Shown: one piece after another, positions 1 to 8,371 of the stretch
Numbering within the stretch: position 1 is the stretch's first letter
How the letters are laid out: the number at the start of each line of letters is the position of its first letter
Assembly (NCBI GenBank): GCA_902778175.1
Contig: CACYWT010000003.1
Coordinates: forward strand, 1 to 64,000
From: an uncultured Ruminococcus sp.
Lineage (GTDB): Bacteria > Bacillota > Clostridia > Oscillospirales > Acutalibacteraceae
Length of the DNA stretch: 64,000 nt
Direction of reading: 5' to 3'
Program-made: the position numbers and the translations under genes
The notes under the pieces: model-generated
What the model was told of the DNA's origin: nothing
Databases searched by the model: none
The model's input: the letters and a program-made list of their open reading frames with translations, nothing else

Positions 1-34
1 CGGTGCTGCCATATTGAAAACTTATTGCTATTTG

Positions 35-60
35 AGAGGTCTGTTTCAGACCTCTTTTTC
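35..60 (+). terminator. Rho-independent terminator of an upstream gene outside the window
   Basis: A perfect 8-bp stem (35-42 with 48-55) closes a 5-nt loop and runs into a T tract (55-59). It ends a plus-strand transcript that starts left of the window and separates it from the rnf operon. Confidence 0.85.
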
Positions 61-135
61 TTTGCTATATGACGCGGGGTTATTGGGCGGTTACTTTTTT
101 TTTAAAAGATTCCATTATTTTATGCGTAAAATGTA

Positions 136-164
136 TTGGTTTCGGTCGGATTTTGTAGTATAAT
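136..164 (+). promoter_or_regulatory. Promoter of the rnf operon
   Basis: A TATAAT box at 159-164 sits 17 nt after TTGGTT at 136-141, the housekeeping sigma-70/SigA spacing. It lies 88 bp upstream of the rnfC start and just after the upstream terminator. The -35 is a weak match; the -10 is perfect. Confidence 0.7.
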
Positions 165-251
165 AAATATGTTTGTGCATATTATGCATAGATTGATATT
201 TATTTAGTTATGTCCTTGATGAAGGACAGGAAAAGGATCGGGGGAAGAAAG

Positions 252-1580
252 ATGAGACTGCACGGTATCAGGATCCCGCATAAGAAGAATACTGCTGAAT
301 GTGCTCCTGTACGGCTTGATATCCCTGCAACGGTGACAATACCGATGTCAATGCATATCGGTAAGCCTGCAAAGGTAATTGTCAAACGCGGCGATACGGT
401 TAAAGTCGGACAGCTTATCGGTGAAGCTGACGGATTTGTTTCGGCAGCTGTACATTCAAGCGTGTCGGGAACGGTACAGAAGGTTGATGAAATGATCTCG
501 TCAATGGGAGCAAAGATCCCATGCGTTATCATTGATTCAGACGGTAAGCAGGAATTGTATGAAGGCATCAAAAAACCGGAGGTAAATGATTTTCCGGAAT
601 TTGTTACTGCCGTAAAAGCCAGCAGCGTTGTAGGACTTGGCGGTGCGGGCTTTCCGAGTTTTGTAAAACTCAGCGTAAAGGATCTCAGCAAGGTACAGAC
701 TATAGTTATCAATGCAGCGGAATGTGAGCCATATATCACATCAGATACTCGTACCATGATCGACAAGGGCGAATATGTTTTCAAGGGTATTTCATACCTG
801 AAAAAATATATGGACGTTCATCATTTTATTATAGGTATAGAAAACAATAAGCCCGAGGCTATTGCAAAGATGAAAGAGCTTGCATCAGGAGATGATGAGG
901 TAGATGTATGCGTGCTGCCTTCTCAGTATCCCCAGGGCGGTGAAAAGGTTCTTGTCTATAATACCGTCAGACGCATTATTCCCAAGGGCGGTCTGCCGCT
1001 TGATGTCGGAGTTATCGTTATCAATGTCACGACGCTTGCATCTATTGCGGAGTATATGGAAAACGGTATTCCGCTTGTCGAAAAATGCATTACTGTTGAC
1101 GGTTCAGCGGTAAAGGAACCCAAGAATGTGATCGTTCCGATAGGAATGAAGATCGAAGATGTTCTGAATTATGCGGGCGGTCTTAAAAGTGAGCCTGCAA
1201 AGGTATTATACGGCGGTCCCATGATGGGTATAGCGGTTCCTTCTCTTAATGAACCGATACTCAAGAACACTAATGCAATAGTAGCAATGGACGCAAAGGA
1301 AGCAGCTCCCTTTAAAACAACTGCCTGTATCGGCTGCGGAGCCTGTATGAATCATTGTCCTCTCAGGCTCGACCCGAAAGCTATTTCAAGGGCGTATAAG
1401 CTTGATGACTGCAAAGCTCTCGGAGAGCTTTGCGTTGATCTTTGCATGGAATGCGGCTGCTGCAGCTATGTATGTCCTGCGAACAGACCTCTTGTGCATA
1501 CAAATAAACTTGCCAAGGGCAAACTGCGTAATTATCTCAATGCCAAAAAGGCTGAGCTTGCGAAAAAGGAGGATAAATGA
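252..1580 (+). CDS. rnfC: Rnf complex subunit RnfC (electron transport complex, NADH-binding iron-sulfur subunit)
   Basis: RnfC is the peripheral NADH/FMN subunit of the ferredoxin:NAD+ oxidoreductase, which drives Na+ or H+ export at the membrane. The N-terminus MRLHGIRIPHKKNT is the family start; the middle holds the Rossmann-type NADH/FMN region with GLGGAGFPSFVK and NAAECEPY. Near the C-terminus are two [4Fe-4S] motifs, CIGCGACMNHCPLRL and CMECGCCSYVCPANR. I place the start at ATG 252, after GGGGGAAG, rather than the ATG at 210, because families begin at this MxLH motif; this gives 442 residues. It is first in a tight operon whose next gene overlaps its stop codon by 4 nt. Confidence 0.95.
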   Translation: MRLHGIRIPHKKNTAECAPVRLDIPATVTIPMSMHIGKPAKVIVKRGDTVKVGQLIGEADGFVSAAVHSSVSGTVQKVDEMISSMGAKIPCVIIDSDGKQELYEGIKKPEVNDFPEFVTAVKASSVVGLGGAGFPSFVKLSVKDLSKVQTIVINAAECEPYITSDTRTMIDKGEYVFKGISYLKKYMDVHHFIIGIENNKPEAIAKMKELASGDDEVDVCVLPSQYPQGGEKVLVYNTVRRIIPKGGLPLDVGVIVINVTTLASIAEYMENGIPLVEKCITVDGSAVKEPKNVIVPIGMKIEDVLNYAGGLKSEPAKVLYGGPMMGIAVPSLNEPILKNTNAIVAMDAKEAAPFKTTACIGCGACMNHCPLRLDPKAISRAYKLDDCKALGELCVDLCMECGCCSYVCPANRPLVHTNKLAKGKLRNYLNAKKAELAKKEDK

Positions 1581-2521
1581 TGGAGGGAAAGCTTATTTCT
1601 GTCGTATCACCTCATATTACCGGAAAAAAGACAACTCAGCTCATTATGCTTGATGTTATCATAGCGTTAATGCCGGCTGCGATAGCATCGGTAATAATCT
1701 TCGGACTCAGAAGTCTTTTGGTGATCGGCGTATGTGTTGCCACCTGTGTGTTATGCGAATTTCTCTTTGAAAAAATATGTAAAAAAGACAATACGGTTTT
1801 TGACCTGTCAGCGATCGTTACCGGAATACTTCTGGCGTTCAATCTTCCGGTAAGTATTCCGCTCTGGCAGGCAGCATTCGGAAGTATAGTTGCGATAGTT
1901 GTTGTAAAGCAGCTTTTCGGCGGTATCGGTCAGAATTTTGCCAATCCTGCAATAACAGCCCGTATCATTATGCTTACGGCTTTTTCCGGCACAATGACAA
2001 ATTGGGTCTATTCCGGAACAGCGAAAAACCCCGACGCCGTTTCTTCCGCTACGCCGCTCATTGCTGCGGCAAAGGGAACAACATCAATGATGCCGTCTTA
2101 TCTTGATCTGTTTCTCGGAAAACACGGCGGCTGTCTTGGTGAAACCTGTGCGGCTGCTATCCTTCTGGGAGGAATATATCTTCTCATCAGAGGCGTTATC
2201 AGCTGGCATACGCCCGTAGCCTTTATTGCAACGGTTGCTCTTATGTCGCTTGTCTGCGGAAAAGATGTGCTTTATCAGCTGCTTTCAGGCGGACTTCTTT
2301 TAGGCGCAGTTTTCATGGCAACGGATTATTCCACAACTCCGCCTACAAAGTGGGGCAAGATAATATTCGGTGTAGGCTGCGGACTTATTACAATACTTAT
2401 CCGTTTCTGGGGCAATCTTCCCGAAGGTGTTTCCTTCTCGATACTGCTTATGAATATCTTCACACCATATATCACTAAGCTTACAAGGAACAGACCGCTG
2501 ACAGGAGGTGCCGGGGCATGA
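1577..2521 (+). CDS. rnfD: Rnf complex subunit RnfD (membrane flavoprotein)
   Basis: RnfD is an integral membrane subunit of Rnf that carries covalently bound FMN. The 314-residue protein is mostly hydrophobic helices. The motif DAVSSATPL around residue 153-161 fits the S/T-G/S-AT flavinylation site, so Thr159 is the likely FMN attachment residue; this is inferred from the NqrB/RnfD family. The ATG at 1577 overlaps the rnfC stop; a second ATG at 1580 has better spacing (7 nt) from the AAGGAGG site at 1566-1572 and may be the true start. Confidence 0.95.
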   Translation: MMEGKLISVVSPHITGKKTTQLIMLDVIIALMPAAIASVIIFGLRSLLVIGVCVATCVLCEFLFEKICKKDNTVFDLSAIVTGILLAFNLPVSIPLWQAAFGSIVAIVVVKQLFGGIGQNFANPAITARIIMLTAFSGTMTNWVYSGTAKNPDAVSSATPLIAAAKGTTSMMPSYLDLFLGKHGGCLGETCAAAILLGGIYLLIRGVISWHTPVAFIATVALMSLVCGKDVLYQLLSGGLLLGAVFMATDYSTTPPTKWGKIIFGVGCGLITILIRFWGNLPEGVSFSILLMNIFTPYITKLTRNRPLTGGAGA

Positions 2522-3045
2522 AGGATATAATCAAACCTATAGCAGTGCTTGCCTGTATCTGTCTTGTTGTCACAGCGGTGCTTGCATATGTTAATATGGT
2601 GACCTCACCGATAATAAAAGCAGCCGAAGAAGAAGCTGCTGCCAAGGCAAGATCCGAAGTTCTTACAGAAGCAAAGGATTTTGAAATGATAAAAAACGTA
2701 AAGCTTCCCGAAGGTGTCACAGAGGCATACAAGGGCAGCGGCAACAGCGGTTATGTATTTATGATGACTCAGAAGGGTTACGGCGGCGATATCAGGCTCA
2801 TTTGCGGAATACGCAATGACGGCACGATAGAGGCTGTCAAGACGCTCGGTCACAGCGAAACAAGCGGTATCGGTTCGCGTGTTGTTGATAATGCAGGCGG
2901 ATACAGCAAAAATTATGAGGGCAAGACTGCGGAAAATTACGAAAGTGTGGACGCGGTCACAGGCGCAACTATTTCCTCAAAGGCATATAAAAAGGCTATC
3001 GGCACAGCATTTGATGCATATAAAATTGTAAAGGAGGCGGCGTAA
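2518..3045 (+). CDS. rnfG: Rnf complex subunit RnfG (FMN-binding)
   Basis: RnfG carries a covalent FMN on the outer face of the membrane. It has one N-terminal membrane anchor (about residues 7-27) and an FMN-binding domain. The flavinylation motif DAVTGATISSKAY is exact, with Thr151 as the likely attachment residue. It is 175 residues, normal for clostridial RnfG. The start overlaps the rnfD stop by 4 nt, which suggests coupled translation. An Ala/Glu-rich helix (residues 33-55) follows the anchor. Confidence 0.95.
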   Translation: MKDIIKPIAVLACICLVVTAVLAYVNMVTSPIIKAAEEEAAAKARSEVLTEAKDFEMIKNVKLPEGVTEAYKGSGNSGYVFMMTQKGYGGDIRLICGIRNDGTIEAVKTLGHSETSGIGSRVVDNAGGYSKNYEGKTAENYESVDAVTGATISSKAYKKAIGTAFDAYKIVKEAA

Positions 3046-3735
3046 ATGAATACCTGGAAGAATTTCGCAAAGGGTCTTATCAAAGAGAACCCGGTGCTTG
3101 TGCTTGTTCTCGGTACCTGTCCTACGCTTGCTACCTCTACAAGTGTTATCAATGCCCTCGGAATGGGCGCGGCTGCAACATTAGTACTTATTTGTTCAAA
3201 TATAGTTATTTCTGCCCTTCGCAAGGTCATTCCGGATAAGGTACGCATACCTTGCTATATCGTTCTTATTGCCGGCTTTGTAACTGCTGTTCAGATGCTT
3301 GTCAAGGCGTTTGCGCCGGCTCTCGATCAGTCGCTCGGCATATATCTGCCGCTTATAGTTGTAAACTGTATTATTCTCGGCAGAGCAGAAATGTTTGCCA
3401 ATAAAAACAAAATATTTGATTCAGCGATAGATGCTCTCGGTATGGGTATCGGATTTACCCTTGCGCTTTTCATGATGGCAACGATCCGTGAGATCTTCGG
3501 CAACGGTACATTCTGCGGCTTTGAGATACCTGTACTGATCGACAACAAGATCTCAATTATGACAATGGCTCCGGGCGGATTTTTCGTATTCGGTCTGCTT
3601 ATCGCATTCATGAATAAATTTGCAAAGCATAAGCCCAGGAAAAAGGATTTTGGCTGCGAGGGCTGTCCTCAGGCTGAATCCTGCGGAAAAATGTCATGCA
3701 CCGAAAAAGCAAAGGAGGCTGCTGTAAATGATTAA
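3046..3735 (+). CDS. rnfE: Rnf complex subunit RnfE with a cysteine-rich C-terminal tail
   Basis: RnfE is a six-helix membrane subunit that pairs with RnfA. In Rnf/Nqr structures this pair holds an iron-sulfur cluster within the membrane through conserved cysteines; the matching residues here are Cys25 (GTCPTLAT) and Cys108 (VNCIILGRAE). The start follows the rnfG stop with no gap. The last 30 residues form a charged cytoplasmic tail with four cysteines, Cys204, Cys207, Cys213 and Cys218 (CEGCPQAESCGKMSC), that the short proteobacterial proteins lack. It overlaps rnfA by 8 nt. Confidence 0.95.
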   Translation: MNTWKNFAKGLIKENPVLVLVLGTCPTLATSTSVINALGMGAAATLVLICSNIVISALRKVIPDKVRIPCYIVLIAGFVTAVQMLVKAFAPALDQSLGIYLPLIVVNCIILGRAEMFANKNKIFDSAIDALGMGIGFTLALFMMATIREIFGNGTFCGFEIPVLIDNKISIMTMAPGGFFVFGLLIAFMNKFAKHKPRKKDFGCEGCPQAESCGKMSCTEKAKEAAVND

Positions 3736-4345
3736 ACTGATAGTAATCCTTCTTTCGGCTGTATTTATCAATAACTATGTATTATCAAGATTCCTTGGAA
3801 TATGTCCGTTCCTCGGCGTATCCAAAAAGCTTGACAGCGCCACGGGTATGAGTCTTGCGGTTATTTTCGTAATGCTTATGGCAACAGCAGTAACATATCC
3901 GATCCAGGCGTTCCTGCTCATTCCGAATAATCTTGAATATCTTCAGACTATTGTTTTCATACTTGTAATTGCCGCACTTGTACAGCTTGTAGAGATCATT
4001 CTCAAACGCTATATCCCGTCGCTGCATAAGTCGCTCGGAGTATATCTTCCGCTCATAACAACAAACTGTGCGGTTCTTGGCGTAACGATACTCAATGTTC
4101 AGGATTATCCCGTGAATGAAACTACAACATTCTGGTGGGGCTTTGCGGAATCAATGATAAATTCTCTCGGCAGCGGACTCGGATTCTTCCTTGCGATGGT
4201 AATGTTCTCAGGAGTCAGATCCGCAATAGAGGGAAATGATATCCCGAAAAGCTTTCAGGGCTTGCCGATAACACTGATCGCAGCAGCAATAACCTCGCTG
4301 TCATTCCTTGGTTTCGGCGGAATAATTGAAAATATTTTTGCCTGA
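3728..4345 (+). CDS. rnfA: Rnf complex subunit RnfA
   Basis: RnfA is the second six-helix membrane subunit, homologous to RnfE but inserted in the opposite orientation, and part of the ion pathway. The signature [10 protein letters not shown] (Cys26) and the later TNCAVLGV hold the two conserved cysteines that would ligate the shared cluster with RnfE. The length of 205 residues is slightly above the usual 190-195. The ATG lies within the end of rnfE, again pointing to coupled translation. Confidence 0.95.
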   Translation: MIKLIVILLSAVFINNYVLSRFLGICPFLGVSKKLDSATGMSLAVIFVMLMATAVTYPIQAFLLIPNNLEYLQTIVFILVIAALVQLVEIILKRYIPSLHKSLGVYLPLITTNCAVLGVTILNVQDYPVNETTTFWWGFAESMINSLGSGLGFFLAMVMFSGVRSAIEGNDIPKSFQGLPITLIAAAITSLSFLGFGGIIENIFA

Positions 4346-4362
4346 TTCAGGAGGTGCTTGAT

Positions 4363-5205
4363 TTGGAACCAATACTTACAGCGGTCATACCCGTTGTTAT
4401 AATAGGTATTATTTGCGCAGCAGTTCTGGTAATTGCCTCAAAGATCATGGCAGTTAAGGAAGACGAGCGTTTCCCCGTGATCCGCGAATGTCTGCCCGGA
4501 GCAAACTGCGGAGCCTGCGGTTTTGCCGGCTGTGACGGTTATGCAAAAGCTCTTTGCGAAAATTCCGATACACCGACTAATCTCTGTGTACCCGGAGCGG
4601 ACGGAGTTTCCAGAAAGCTGAGCGAGATACTTGGCGTTGAATTTGCTGATGTTATCGAGCAGGTAGCAGTTGTTCACTGCGCAGGAGACTGCAATAAAAC
4701 TCATGATAAAGTTGATTATCACGGTATAGAAAGCTGCGCAGCGGCAAAGCTGCTTTACGGAGGAAAGGGAAGCTGTATCTACGGCTGCCTCGGACTCGGA
4801 GATTGCGCGTCGGCTTGTCCGCAGGACGCAATATGCATAGAAAACGGAATAGCCCATGTTGATACAAGAAAGTGCATAGGCTGCGGAATATGTACAAAGA
4901 CCTGTCCCAATCATCTTATATCATTGGTTGCCGATGTTGAAAGGGTCGTTGTGACCTGCAGCAATAAGGATAAGGGCGCGCTGACCAGAAAGGTTTGCTC
5001 AAACGGATGCATCGGGTGCAAGAAATGCGAAAAGGTATGTCCTCTTGGCGCGATCAAGGTTACAGACAATGTTGCTGTAATTGATTACGAAAAGTGTACG
5101 GATTGTCCTGATTTCGGCGTCTGTGCAAAAAATTGTACCACAGGCTGTATTATGATATCGGATCTCAGCGGTATGCATCACTATAAAGAAAAAACAGATA
5201 AATAA
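4363..5205 (+). CDS. rnfB: Rnf complex subunit RnfB (ferredoxin-type polyferredoxin)
   Basis: RnfB is the electron entry subunit that takes electrons from ferredoxin. After an N-terminal membrane helix comes the four-cysteine motif [18 protein letters not shown], then several ferredoxin-like repeats: [40 protein letters not shown] and [18 protein letters not shown] at 4354 is inside the AGGAGG ribosome site (4349-4354) and cannot start translation; TTG 4363, 8 nt after that site, is the likely start and gives 280 residues. It is the last gene of the operon and is followed by a terminator. Confidence 0.95.
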   Translation: MEPILTAVIPVVIIGIICAAVLVIASKIMAVKEDERFPVIRECLPGANCGACGFAGCDGYAKALCENSDTPTNLCVPGADGVSRKLSEILGVEFADVIEQVAVVHCAGDCNKTHDKVDYHGIESCAAAKLLYGGKGSCIYGCLGLGDCASACPQDAICIENGIAHVDTRKCIGCGICTKTCPNHLISLVADVERVVVTCSNKDKGALTRKVCSNGCIGCKKCEKVCPLGAIKVTDNVAVIDYEKCTDCPDFGVCAKNCTTGCIMISDLSGMHHYKEKTDK

Positions 5206-5210
5206 AACAT

Positions 5211-5253
5211 TTATCCCCCTGTGTCTGAAACGGCAAAGGGGGATAAGTTTTTT
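5211..5253 (+). terminator. Terminator of the rnf operon
   Basis: A perfect 10-bp GC-rich stem (5211-5220 with 5237-5246) is followed by a run of six T. It lies 6 nt after the rnfB stop codon. Confidence 0.9.
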
Positions 5254-5269
5254 ATATAGTCAATACTGT

Positions 5270-5302
5270 AAAAAGCCGACCATACGGAAGTATGATCGGC
5301 TT
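5270..5302 (-). terminator. Terminator of the minus-strand Dabb/zinc-ribbon gene
   Basis: A 13-bp inverted repeat with one mismatch (5273-5285 with 5290-5302) has a GGAA loop. Read on the minus strand it is followed by five T. With the rnf terminator beside it, it isolates two convergent transcripts. Confidence 0.8.
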
Positions 5303-5320
5303 GATTCATTTTATGGATTA

Positions 5321-6127
5321 TCAGAAATCAAACGGCTGTCTTTCACCGCAACCGCAGGTTCCGACGTATTTAGGCATTACCTTGCCGCACTTCGGGCAGG
5401 TCCATGTTCCGTCATTCGGAACGTCCTTACGGTTCTGAACAGCTTCCTCTGCTTTTCTCATGACCTCGGCTTCTCTGGCTTTTTTACCGAAGAGATGTTT
5501 CTTTTCGGGCTGAGATTGCTGTTTCATTGCAGCAGGAGGCTCGTCGCTGAATCTCATCGGTTTTGCAGGAGGCGCGTCATCAAAGCGCATCGGTGCAGGC
5601 GGCGGAGCGTCATCAAAATTGAAATCAGGAAGATCATCATCTATCGTATCGCTGAATTTCATTGGCGCAGCCGGAGGAACGTCATCGAAATTGAAGGGAG
5701 CAGGTTCGTCTTCAAGCTTATTATTACCGAAAGGCATCGCAGTCTTTCTGACCTGATCCTGATCGTTTTTGATATAATTAAGCTTTGGATCGGGATTTCT
5801 GTCAATGTGTTCGGTCTGAGGGCTGTAATTTTCGATAGACGGAGCGGCATTGCTGAAATCCATAGGATCACTGATAAGGTTTTCTTCTTCTGTTTCGTCA
5901 GAATTACCGTTATCAATTTCACCTATATCGTATTTATTTTTTGCGGGAGCAGGCGTCTGAGGCTCATCATCGAATATAAAGGGCTGAGGTTCGCCGCAGC
6001 CGCAGGTTCCTACATACTTGGGCATGATCTTGCCGCATTTGGGGCAGGTCCATGTATCGCCGCGCTGTTCAAGAGGAGTGTTCCAACATACTTGGGCATG
6101 ATCTTGCCGCATTTGGGGCAGGTCCAT
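5321..6127 (-). CDS. C-terminal part of a frameshifted Dabb/zinc-ribbon protein
   Basis: From about 6079 downward this reading frame continues the protein begun at 6726. It has one zinc ribbon (TWTCPKCGKIMPKYVGT, then CGCG), a long acidic, proline-rich linker with repeats such as FNFDDVPP, FNFDDAPP and PMRFDDAPP, and a second nearly identical ribbon at the C-terminus ending in RQPFDF. The ribbons have the C-x2-C ... C-x-C layout. The open frame upstream of 6079 is an out-of-frame reading of the duplicated block at 6080-6153, so the ATG at 6127 is probably not a real start. The two halves would form one protein of about 443 residues without the duplication. Confidence 0.6.
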   Translation of the reverse strand: MDLPQMRQDHAQVCWNTPLEQRGDTWTCPKCGKIMPKYVGTCGCGEPQPFIFDDEPQTPAPAKNKYDIGEIDNGNSDETEEENLISDPMDFSNAAPSIENYSPQTEHIDRNPDPKLNYIKNDQDQVRKTAMPFGNNKLEDEPAPFNFDDVPPAAPMKFSDTIDDDLPDFNFDDAPPPAPMRFDDAPPAKPMRFSDEPPAAMKQQSQPEKKHLFGKKAREAEVMRKAEEAVQNRKDVPNDGTWTCPKCGKVMPKYVGTCGCGERQPFDF

Positions 6128-6153
6128 GTATCGCCGCGCTGTTCAAGAGGTGT
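6006..6153. repeat. 74-bp tandem duplication that breaks the reading frame
   Basis: Copies are 6006-6079 and 6080-6153. They differ at two positions near the edges (6011/6085 and 6077/6151) and are otherwise identical. The period is not a multiple of three, so the frame is lost. The repeated segment encodes PLEQRGDTWTCPKCGK and the ribbon's next residues. Confidence 0.9.
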
Positions 6154-6726
6154 GACCTGAACATCAAGTGTTGTCTTGCCGAAGATATTCTTCTTTTCGA
6201 CAACAGTGCTGTTCGGAGCTGCACTCTGAGTCGCCGGAGCAGCTTTAGGAGCCGCAGGTGCCGTGGGAGCAGCAGGCTTAGAAGCCTCGGCAGATTTTGT
6301 TACTTCGATCTTTACTTCCCGTTTCACAGCAGGTGCAGCAGAAACTGACTTACCGGGTTTTACGTCCGGTAACGGTTCGTTATCTGCGGGCGCATCAGGA
6401 ACTTTGTCAAAGGGACGGGCTTTGCGTACAGCCTCTTCAAGGAAGTAATCGGCTGCGGTTCTGCCTACAGCTACACTGTGAACGAATTCCTTGCATTTGA
6501 GATGCTCGGGGTGTTTTTGGTAATACTTCAAAGCTGCGGTATTTTTGAATGTAGCATATAAAGCAACATCATATTCCGAGCCTTCATTGAAGTTATAGCC
6601 CATTTCCATGCTGACAAGACCTTCGATCTTACCTACCAGCGAGGTAAGAATATCGACCATATGATCAATATTTTTTTGTTTCTGGTCATCGTCACGGATT
6701 TTCCAAAGGACGATATGTTTTACCAT
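6010..6726 (-). CDS. Dabb-domain protein, N-terminal part, frameshifted by a 74-bp duplication
   Basis: Residues 1-97 resemble a Dabb (stress-responsive alpha/beta barrel) domain, from MVKHIVLWKIRDD to FVHSVAVGRTAADYF. A linker rich in Ala, Pro and Lys follows, then the start of a zinc ribbon, TWTCPKCGKIMPKYVGT. There the duplication at 6006-6153 shifts the frame and the protein ends in an unrelated tail (LLLNSAAIHG...). A good AGGAGG (6735-6740, minus strand) lies 8 nt before the ATG, so the gene is probably still translated up to the break. Function is unknown; Dabb plus zinc ribbons suggests a binding or scaffold role, which is inference. Confidence 0.7.
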   Translation of the reverse strand: MVKHIVLWKIRDDDQKQKNIDHMVDILTSLVGKIEGLVSMEMGYNFNEGSEYDVALYATFKNTAALKYYQKHPEHLKCKEFVHSVAVGRTAADYFLEEAVRKARPFDKVPDAPADNEPLPDVKPGKSVSAAPAVKREVKIEVTKSAEASKPAAPTAPAAPKAAPATQSAAPNSTVVEKKNIFGKTTLDVQVTPLEQRGDTWTCPKCGKIMPKYVGTLLLNSAAIHGPAPNAARSCPSM

Positions 6727-7057
6727 TCAGTATGCCTCCTATTTATTTTTTGTAAAAATACACAATAAAGCCTGTTTTAGGTCTATATTTATATTAATTT
6801 TATCACAGTATTACAATTTAATCAATAATAAATTGTAGTTTTTATTAAAATTTTTTTATAAAATATACGATATATAGTGATATGATTGAAAAATCACCAT
6901 ATTTTTGACAATTGTACAAAAAGCGCGCCTGATTTCCGTAATGGATATCAGGTGCGCTTATAAAAGAAGTCTGTTTTCTAAAAGCCTTGCCTGTCGGATA
7001 GGCCGGCGTATAAGATCGGTCACCGGTGTCCGAAGGAGCTTATCGGAAAATTATTTT
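6727..7057. other. Intergenic region upstream of the Dabb gene
   Basis: This 331-bp AT-rich stretch holds the ribosome site of the Dabb gene at 6735-6740 and the terminator of the M23 gene at 6918-6959. It must contain the Dabb promoter, but I cannot pick a convincing -35/-10 pair. I see no gene in it. Confidence 0.5.
6918..6959 (-). terminator. Terminator of the ftsE-ftsX-M23 operon
   Basis: A 13-bp stem with one G-T pair (6921-6933 with 6947-6959) is followed on the minus strand by five T. It lies about 100 bp after the M23 stop codon. Confidence 0.75.
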
Positions 7058-8371
7058 TCAGTTGTATTCCTCAAGAGGATCATATCTCACGCCGTTATAC
7101 TGCATTTCAAAATGAAGATGCGGTCCGGTCGAATACCCCGTTGAACCGACATATCCGATCAGCTGTCCGGGAACCACTTCATCTCCCGGTGAAACGGTAA
7201 CATCGGATAAATGACCGTAGATAGAAATCTTTCCGTCGCCATGATCGATCATGACATAATTGCCGTAACCTCCGCCGCAGCCGCAGCTTGATGATTTGCC
7301 GAAATCATGGACGCAGGTATTGTTGGTAGAGAATACTGTACCATACCAGCAGGCTACAACAGATGCTCCGTAAACATTTCCGTCAGCAATATCGAGAGCT
7401 CCGTGGTTATTTGCGCCGCGCCATTCATCAAATGTTGATGTAAGATAGGTATGACCGGGACACGGCCAGACATATTCTCCGCTTGTGTCAATATATTGTT
7501 CTTCATCGTCCTCCGGCACATATGTTTCGCCGTTTTCCAGGGCTTTTCTTTTTGCTTCTTCCTGCTGAGCATTTCTCTGGGCTTCGCGTTGTTTTCTGAG
7601 TTCGCGCTGACGTTTTACTTTTTCGGCAAGTTCCTTGTTATAATCGCTCAGCGCCTTTTCGAGTTCTTGCTGGCGGCTTTCATTTTCAGCAATAGAATGT
7701 TCCGCATTTTCCTTCTGTTCGTTCAGCTCATCGATTATTTCTTCATTTTCTGCGGAAAGGTCATTGATTTTTTTCTTGTTTTTTTCAAGAGCTTTCTTTT
7801 CTTCTTCAACTCCTGCCTTATCACTGCGAAGCTGTTCCTGTTCCTTGCCTATGCTTTTCATTTCGTCTTTCAGACCGTCGATAAGCTCCGTATCATAATC
7901 AGCAATGCTTTTCACAAGCTCCATTTTGTCGATAAAATCCGAAAAATCCTTTGCCTGCAGAACGATCTCAAGTGTGGAAATATCTCCTGCCGTATAAATT
8001 GTCCTTAGTCTGACCCTTAGCAGTTCCAGTCTGTCGTCGATCGCGCTGAGCTTTTCATTGATCTTATTCTGATTTTCCGTTATCTGGTTATTCAGGTTTT
8101 CAATCTTTACATTGCTGTTTTTGATCTTCTTTGTAAGATCAGCTATTTCTTTCTGCAGCTTTTGACTGTATGCCTCTTTTTCAGCCAATTCCTGTTCAGT
8201 TTTTTCGATCTTTTCATTATATTCCTTGTTTTCCTGAGCGAGCTGCTGGCGTTCACGGGCATTTTCTTCGGGATCAAAAGCGTTTGCGGTATAAAACGAT
8301 GCCATACCAAAAAGTAATGCTGCAAAGGTCAGAGCTGCCGCAGCTTTTCTCAGTTTTCTTTTACCAGCCAA
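7058..8371 (-). CDS. Secreted coiled-coil M23 peptidoglycan hydrolase (FtsEX partner type)
   Basis: The 437-residue protein has a signal peptide (about 1-31, ending TANA), a long coiled coil rich in Glu, Lys and Gln (about 36-280) and a C-terminal M23/LytM metallopeptidase domain (about 300-437). Zinc ligands are visible in NNHGALDIAD (His323, Asp327) and GPHLHFEM (His420). This is the layout of EnvC, PcsB and CwlO-type proteins, which FtsEX activates, and the gene follows ftsE and ftsX directly, overlapping ftsX by 11 nt. The start is TTG 8371, after AAGGAGGAG. An unusual cysteine-rich insert lies at residues 353-370 of the catalytic domain. A role in septal or lateral wall cleavage is inferred. 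Confidence 0.9.
   Translation of the reverse strand: MAGKRKLRKAAAALTFAALLFGMASFYTANAFDPEENARERQQLAQENKEYNEKIEKTEQELAEKEAYSQKLQKEIADLTKKIKNSNVKIENLNNQITENQNKINEKLSAIDDRLELLRVRLRTIYTAGDISTLEIVLQAKDFSDFIDKMELVKSIADYDTELIDGLKDEMKSIGKEQEQLRSDKAGVEEEKKALEKNKKKINDLSAENEEIIDELNEQKENAEHSIAENESRQQELEKALSDYNKELAEKVKRQRELRKQREAQRNAQQEEAKRKALENGETYVPEDDEEQYIDTSGEYVWPCPGHTYLTSTFDEWRGANNHGALDIADGNVYGASVVACWYGTVFSTNNTCVHDFGKSSSCGCGGGYGNYVMIDHGDGKISIYGHLSDVTVSPGDEVVPGQLIGYVGSTGYSTGPHLHFEMQYNGVRYDPLEEYN

Noticed and set aside
4354-4362. GTG start for rnfB at 4354
   Set aside because: It overlaps the AGGAGG ribosome site at 4349-4354; TTG 4363 has proper spacing.
5495-6160. Plus-strand 221-codon frame opposite the Dabb/zinc-ribbon gene
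   Set aside because: It is the complement of a real repetitive gene, and its Arg/Ile-rich composition is that of a shadow frame.
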